Below are positions 59,552 through 63,491 of a stretch of 63,491 nucleotides of DNA, piece after piece (positions within the stretch are counted from its first letter, which is position 1; every line of letters begins with the position of its first letter). The notes under the pieces were generated by a model. The model ran no database searches and was not told the origin of the DNA. It saw only the letters and a program-made list of their open reading frames with translations. Position numbers and translations under genes: made by a program. Source of the stretch: Acidobacteriota bacterium (GTDB taxonomy: Bacteria; Acidobacteriota; Vicinamibacteria; Vicinamibacterales; UBA2999); assembly GCA_016789705.1 (NCBI GenBank), contig JAEUQR010000099.1, positions 1-63,491 of the forward strand, given 5' to 3'.

Positions 59552-60547
59552 CTATCGCGAGGTGTCGGTGCGGCCCGCAATCTTGCGGCCGGCCTCGACG
59601 GTCTTGAAGCCGGCATCGCCCCAGTTCATCACGAACACGTTGAAGCCCTGCTTCATGCGCGTCTCGATGTCGCTGGCGTTGGCCGGGTATCCGCAGGCGA
59701 TGTTGTTGGCCTTGCAGGCCGCGAGCACCGACTGGATGGCGTTCTCCCACGCGGCTTCGTCGAGCACACGCTTGCCGTCGGCGCCGGCGGTCGAGAACAC
59801 GCCACGCAGCGTGCCGGCGCCGGGCCACAACACGCCGATGCCGGGCACCGCGGCGATCTCCTTCAGATTCGCGAGCCCCGTCTTGCTCTCGACGATCGTC
59901 CAGTTGATGAGTTCGCCTTCGGGATTGAGCGGCCACACGTCGGCCTTACGGCGGTACTCCGCCTCGCTCATGCCCCACACGGCCGGTGCGCCGCCGACGT
60001 CGTCGGGACGCACGCCGCCCTTCGACTTGAAGCGCATCGCCGCGATGCCGGCGCGCGCTTCCGCGGCGGTCTCGACGGTGACGAGCATCACGCCGCTCAC
60101 ACCGAGGTTGAGCTGTCTGCCGATGGCGACCTGCGCCGCCGCGAGATCGGGCCGCAGCTCCGGCGTCTTCACGATCATCGGATGCGTGAGGTGCAGGTGC
60201 GGGGTGCGGGCGACGATACCGGCGCCGGTGAGGCCCTTCGCGAAGTCGGCGAACACGGGATAGGCCTTGTCGAAGTCGCCTTCCATGCTGCCGTCGAACA
60301 CGAAGTCGCTCAGCTTGTAGCCGGCGGCCTCCTGCGCGAGTTCGGCCGGCGACTTGGGCGGCGTCGCGGCCGCGGCGCCCTGGCCGCCGGGGAAACGTCG
60401 ATTGCTCGGCGCGTAGAGCCCGAACACGGGCTGCTTCGCTTCGAGCAGCGCGATGACCTTGTTGTGGCGGGCCTTCGGCGCCTGCGCGGCGACGAAGCCG
60501 CCAAAAGCGGTGAGCGACAGGAGCGCAAGAGCAACGAAATGGCGCAC
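59552..60547 (-). CDS. Exported HpcH/HpaI-like aldolase-family protein
   Basis: 331 aa from a GTG at 60547, well placed after AAGGAGG. A signal peptide (about 1-22, ending FVAAQ) precedes the HpcH/HpaI TIM-barrel pattern: RHNKVIALLEAKQPVFGLYAP (in part), GVMLVTVETAAEARAGI (metal-Glu region, about 152-168), and GYPANASDIETRMKQGFNVFV. The family cleaves 2-keto-4-hydroxy acids in the cytosol; an exported copy and insertions such as the long segment around ADVWPLNPEG suggest a derived function. Substrate unknown. Confidence 0.75.
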   Translation of the reverse strand: MRHFVALALLSLTAFGGFVAAQAPKARHNKVIALLEAKQPVFGLYAPSNRRFPGGQGAAAATPPKSPAELAQEAAGYKLSDFVFDGSMEGDFDKAYPVFADFAKGLTGAGIVARTPHLHLTHPMIVKTPELRPDLAAAQVAIGRQLNLGVSGVMLVTVETAAEARAGIAAMRFKSKGGVRPDDVGGAPAVWGMSEAEYRRKADVWPLNPEGELINWTIVESKTGLANLKEIAAVPGIGVLWPGAGTLRGVFSTAGADGKRVLDEAAWENAIQSVLAACKANNIACGYPANASDIETRMKQGFNVFVMNWGDAGFKTVEAGRKIAGRTDTSR

Positions 60548-60593
60548 GGAACCTCCTTGGACGAACTGAGACGATAGCCGATGCCCGGGCAAA

Positions 60594-60719
60594 TGTAACG
60601 GGGGCTGTCATGTAACGGGGTCTGTCACCAACACCGTTTGTAACCGGGTCTGTCACCGTCACCGGATGTAACCGTGACAGACCCCGTTACACGTCGTGAC
60701 CGTGACAGACCCCGTTACA
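60594..60719 (+). repeat. Array of five 18-base GTAACGGGGTCTGTCAC-type units
   Basis: Three direct units (60594-60611, 60611-60628, 60639-60656) and two inverted units (60674-60691, 60702-60719) of TGTAACGGGGTCTGTCAC vary by one to three bases. They fill the gap between two divergent genes. The last unit ends in TTACAAT, which also forms the -10 of the next gene. Confidence 0.65.
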
Positions 60720-60721
60720 AT
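60716..60721 (+). promoter_or_regulatory. -10 hexamer inside the repeat array
   Basis: TACAAT lies seven bases before the ATG at 60729, with no Shine-Dalgarno. It partly comprises the last repeat unit. Confidence 0.45.
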
Positions 60722-60728
60722 CCGGGCC

Positions 60729-61292
60729 ATGCGACGCGTGGCCCTGCTCGTTCTTCTGTGTGCGAGTTCCCTGCCGTCCCCCCTCCGCGCGCAGACGCCC
60801 GCCCCGGCGCCGGCCGCGGACACCTTCCCCGCCACTCTCGCGCGGCAGTGGCTCGAGCGGCTGAACGCGCTCAGCGACGCCCCGGCCACGCTCGACGCCT
60901 TCGTGGCGCTCTACGCGCCCGACGCGCTGCACATCGCCGGGCCCACCGCCGATCAGCGCGGCACGGCCACCTATCGCGGCCACGCCGGCATCCGCGTGAT
61001 GGCGTCGCGCCTCGCCGCGAGCGAGGAGCGGCGCATCTACCGCCTCGAGACCGAGACCGCGCGCGAGACCACCGCCAGCCTGATGCACGAGACCACCGGC
61101 CCCTGGGGCGGCGCCGCCGTGGCCGTGCAGATCATCGCGACCTACACCGACGCCGCCACGAAGAAGCGCTTCGCGGCCCCCGGCGCCGTCTTCCTCCAAC
61201 TCGCCGACGGCAAGATCCGCCGCGCCCGCGTCTACATCAGCGAGAGCGAGCGGGCGGAAGTGGAGCCCGAACCCACCCGCCGGCGGCCCTGA
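60729..61292 (+). CDS. Exported SnoaL/NTF2-like protein
   Basis: 187 aa with a signal peptide (1-21). The NTF2-like cone is suggested by WLERLNALSDAPATLDAFVALYAPDALHI (in part, about 40-70), then GHAGIRVMASRLAAS and IATYTDAATKKRFAAPGAVFLQLADGKIRRARVYIS (in part, about 140-175). NTF2-like exported proteins bind small ligands or have isomerase-like activity; no assignment is possible. It is followed closely by the M1 peptidase gene. Confidence 0.75.
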   Translation: MRRVALLVLLCASSLPSPLRAQTPAPAPAADTFPATLARQWLERLNALSDAPATLDAFVALYAPDALHIAGPTADQRGTATYRGHAGIRVMASRLAASEERRIYRLETETARETTASLMHETTGPWGGAAVAVQIIATYTDAATKKRFAAPGAVFLQLADGKIRRARVYISESERAEVEPEPTRRRP

Positions 61293-61355
61293 GCGCTCGT
61301 CCCGCCGTTCGTCCACGCCGACCGGCCGGCCGCCGAGGCGCCCGGGCACCGCCTC

Positions 61356-61364
61356 TGCTACCGT
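61356..61364 (+). promoter_or_regulatory. Extended -10 for M1 aminopeptidase, leaderless spacing
   Basis: TGCTACCGT lies six bases before the ATG at 61371, with no Shine-Dalgarno. Confidence 0.45.
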
Positions 61365-61370
61365 TGGGCC

Positions 61371-63491
61371 ATGCGGATGCGCATCGCCCTCGTCTTCCGG
61401 TTCGCCCTGGCCCTCGCGGCCGTCGCCTCCCCCGCCGCCGCCCAGCGGCTGCCCGGCGGCGTCACGCCCGAGCACTACACGCTCTGGGTCGCACCAGACA
61501 TCGCCGCCGCCACCTTCCGCGGCACGGTCGACATCCGCGTGCGGATCGAGCAGCCCACGGCGGCCATCACGCTGCACGCGGCGGAGATCGCCTTCGACAC
61601 GGTGACGATCGAGGCCGGCGGGAAGACGGTACCCGCGACCGTGACCGAGAACACGAAGGACGAGATGGTGACGTTCACCGCACCGGCGCCACTCGCTGCG
61701 GGCCTCGCTACCATCCACGTGACGTACCGCGGCATCCTCAACGACAAGCTGCGCGGCTTCTACCTGAGCAAAGGCGCCACCAGGAACTACGCGGTGAGCC
61801 AGATGGAGGCCACCGACGCGCGCCGCGCCTTCCCCTGCTTCGATGAGCCGGCCAAGAAGGCCACCTTCGACATCTCGATGACCATCGCCGCCGGCGACAT
61901 GGCGATCTCGAACGGCGCGCAGGTCTCCGACACGCCGGGCCCCGACGCCGGCACGCACACCGTGCGCTTCGCGACCACGCCGAAGATGTCCACCTACCTC
62001 GTGGCGCTGCTCGTGGGCGACTTCGTGTGCCGCGAAGGCGCGAGTGACAGCATCCCGATCCGCGTCTGCGCCACGCCCGACAAGAAAGACCTCACGGGCT
62101 TCGCGATGGAAGCCGCGCAGTACGAGGTGAAGTTCTTCAACGACTACTTCGGCATCCGCTATCCGTTCGGCAAACTCGACATCATCGGCATTCCGGATTT
62201 CGCGGCCGGCGCCATGGAAAACGCCGGCGCCATCACGTTCCGCGAGCGCATGCTGCTCGTGGACGAAGCCACGGCGTCGATTGGCGTCCGCAAGTCCGTC
62301 GCCTCGGTCATCGCGCACGAGCTCGCTCACCAGTGGTTCGGCAACCTCGTGACGATGAAGTGGTGGGACGACATCTGGCTGAACGAAGGCTTCGCCACCT
62401 GGGCCGCCAACAAGCCGCTTGCCGCCTGGAAGCCCGAGTGGCAGATGGACGTGAACGCCGCCGAAGAGACGCAGACGGCGCTCGGGCTCGACGTGCTGCG
62501 CTCCACCCGCGCCATCCGCACGAAGGTCGAGACGCCGGCCGAGATCAACGAAGTGTTCGATCCCATCGCCTACGAGAAGACGTCGGGCGTCATCAACATG
62601 GTGGAAGCCTTCGTCGGTCCCGAAGCCTTCCGGAAGGGTGTGTCGGCGTATCTCACGCGGTACTCGTCGAGCAACGCCGCCGGCGAGGACTTCTGGAACG
62701 AGGTGACGCGCGTCACCGAGAAGCCCGTGAACCGCGTGATGCGCAGCTTCGTGGATCAACCCGGCGCGCCGGTGCTCTCGGTGAGCACGTCATGCGTGGG
62801 CGGGCAGACGAAGGTCACGGTGCGCCAGCGGCGCTTCGAGAGCGCCGTCGGCGCGGCGCCCGCCGCGCCGCAGGCATGGTCGCTCCCGGTGTGCGTGAAG
62901 ACCGACACGGGCAAGACCACGTGCGAACTCGTGTCCGATGCCACGCAGAGCTTCAACGCTCCGGGCTGCGGTGCCGCCATGGTGAACGCCGACGCGCGCG
63001 GCTACTACATCACGGAGTACGAGCCGGCAGCACTGACCGCGCTCGCCACGCGCACGACGGCGCTGACGGGCGCGGAGAAGGTCAGCCTGCTCGGCGACGA
63101 ATGGCGCCTCGTGCGCGCCGGCCGTCACGACGTAGGCCCGTTCCTGGATCTCGCGGCGGCCTTCGCCGCCGACACGACGCCGTCGGTCACGAGCGACATC
63201 GCCGGACGCATCGGCTTCGTGAGCAGCGCGATTGCCGGCGAGACCGACCGCACGCCGCTGAACGCCTGGATCCGCGCGAAGTTCGGCCCGGCGCTCGATG
63301 CCATCGGCATCGATCCGAAACCCGGCGACAGTGACGACGTGCAGACACGCCGCGGCGTGCTGATGGCGCTGCTCGGCAGCGCCGGCGATGAGCGCGTGCG
63401 CGCGAAGGCCACGGCGCTCACGCTGGCGTACCTCGACCGCATGGACAGCGTGCCCCCGTCGCTGATTGGCGCCGCGCTCAACATCGCGGCA
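61371..63491 (+). CDS. Exported M1-family aminopeptidase (partial, continues beyond window)
   Basis: 707 codons are visible and the frame is still open at the right edge. Signal peptide (1-24), N-terminal beta domain, then the catalytic domain. The exopeptidase loop is G280-A-M-E-N284; the zinc site is H316-E-x-x-H320 with E339 in WLNEGFATW. Family function is stepwise removal of N-terminal residues from peptides, here likely periplasmic. After about residue 470 it enters the ERAP1-like C-terminal region. M1 proteins are usually 850-900 aa, so about 150-200 aa are missing. Confidence 0.92.
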   Translation, partial: MRMRIALVFRFALALAAVASPAAAQRLPGGVTPEHYTLWVAPDIAAATFRGTVDIRVRIEQPTAAITLHAAEIAFDTVTIEAGGKTVPATVTENTKDEMVTFTAPAPLAAGLATIHVTYRGILNDKLRGFYLSKGATRNYAVSQMEATDARRAFPCFDEPAKKATFDISMTIAAGDMAISNGAQVSDTPGPDAGTHTVRFATTPKMSTYLVALLVGDFVCREGASDSIPIRVCATPDKKDLTGFAMEAAQYEVKFFNDYFGIRYPFGKLDIIGIPDFAAGAMENAGAITFRERMLLVDEATASIGVRKSVASVIAHELAHQWFGNLVTMKWWDDIWLNEGFATWAANKPLAAWKPEWQMDVNAAEETQTALGLDVLRSTRAIRTKVETPAEINEVFDPIAYEKTSGVINMVEAFVGPEAFRKGVSAYLTRYSSSNAAGEDFWNEVTRVTEKPVNRVMRSFVDQPGAPVLSVSTSCVGGQTKVTVRQRRFESAVGAAPAAPQAWSLPVCVKTDTGKTTCELVSDATQSFNAPGCGAAMVNADARGYYITEYEPAALTALATRTTALTGAEKVSLLGDEWRLVRAGRHDVGPFLDLAAAFAADTTPSVTSDIAGRIGFVSSAIAGETDRTPLNAWIRAKFGPALDAIGIDPKPGDSDDVQTRRGVLMALLGSAGDERVRAKATALTLAYLDRMDSVPPSLIGAALNIAA

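Noticed and set aside
60594..60719. CRISPR-like repeat array
   Set aside because: Units are only about 18 bases, occur in both orientations and have no uniform spacers or cas genes.
60687..62759. 690-residue minus-strand frame opposite the SnoaL-like and M1 genes
   Set aside because: Antisense shadow, no start context or domain.

Overview
The window is a GC-rich chromosomal segment, densely coded on both strands, with no gene-free stretch longer than about 290 bases. Its gene content points to a heterotrophic Gram-negative bacterium, most likely Acidobacteriota of the Vicinamibacteria type. The signs are a TonB receptor, a DUF5916 barrel protein, several exported hydrolases, creatininase-like proteins, a kinase-TPR fusion and a fused PD40-amidohydrolase. 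This taxonomic call is inference from gene content. I see no tRNA, rRNA, CRISPR array, transposase or phage gene.

Layout. 1-8.7 kb: a partial exported quinoprotein, a tandem creatininase-like protein, a decayed antitoxin/nucleotidyltransferase pair, a secreted cupin, an OprC-like copper TonB receptor with a small Cys/His-rich partner, and an exported aspartoacylase-like protein. 9.2-16.1 kb: an inorganic-carbon uptake operon (SulP, DabA, DabB and a second NuoM-like subunit) with start/stop overlaps. 16.2-29.2 kb: a DUF5916 protein, tannase, dicarboxylate symporter and threonine deaminase (divergent), SGNH and M20 hydrolases, isocitrate dehydrogenase followed by an AAC(6')-like acetyltransferase, and a CsgG-like protein. 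29.4-39.2 kb: a long minus-strand run with ABC-F, a CcmH-like protein, an exported methyltransferase, a Cys-rich propeller protein, small exported proteins, a kinase-TPR protein, a second creatininase-like protein and a PCuAC-like protein. 39.3-49 kb: PD40-amidohydrolase, MscS, a class C serine hydrolase, a DUF2892/ECF sigma/anti-sigma operon and a cytochrome c-copper monooxygenase operon. 49-55.4 kb: a collagen-like protein, then a hydroxyaspartate-aldolase/2-hydroxyacid dehydrogenase/dicarboxylate carrier operon. 55.4-63.5 kb: GGDEF protein, enoyl-CoA hydratase and CoA transferase (overlapping divergent starts), a small overlapping gene pair, an exported HpcH aldolase, a SnoaL-like protein and a partial M1 aminopeptidase.

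The strongest observations are five. First, a recurrent -10-like hexamer sits 6-10 nt upstream of start codons that lack a Shine-Dalgarno, suggesting widespread leaderless or near-leaderless transcription. Second, a Dab operon carries two half-antiporter subunits. Third, three creatininase-fold domains have the canonical metal ligands replaced. Fourth, an OprC-type copper receptor keeps both CxxxM and HxM. Fifth, palindromic GGGGACAGTCCCC / GGGGTCTGACCCC-type elements lie between genes.
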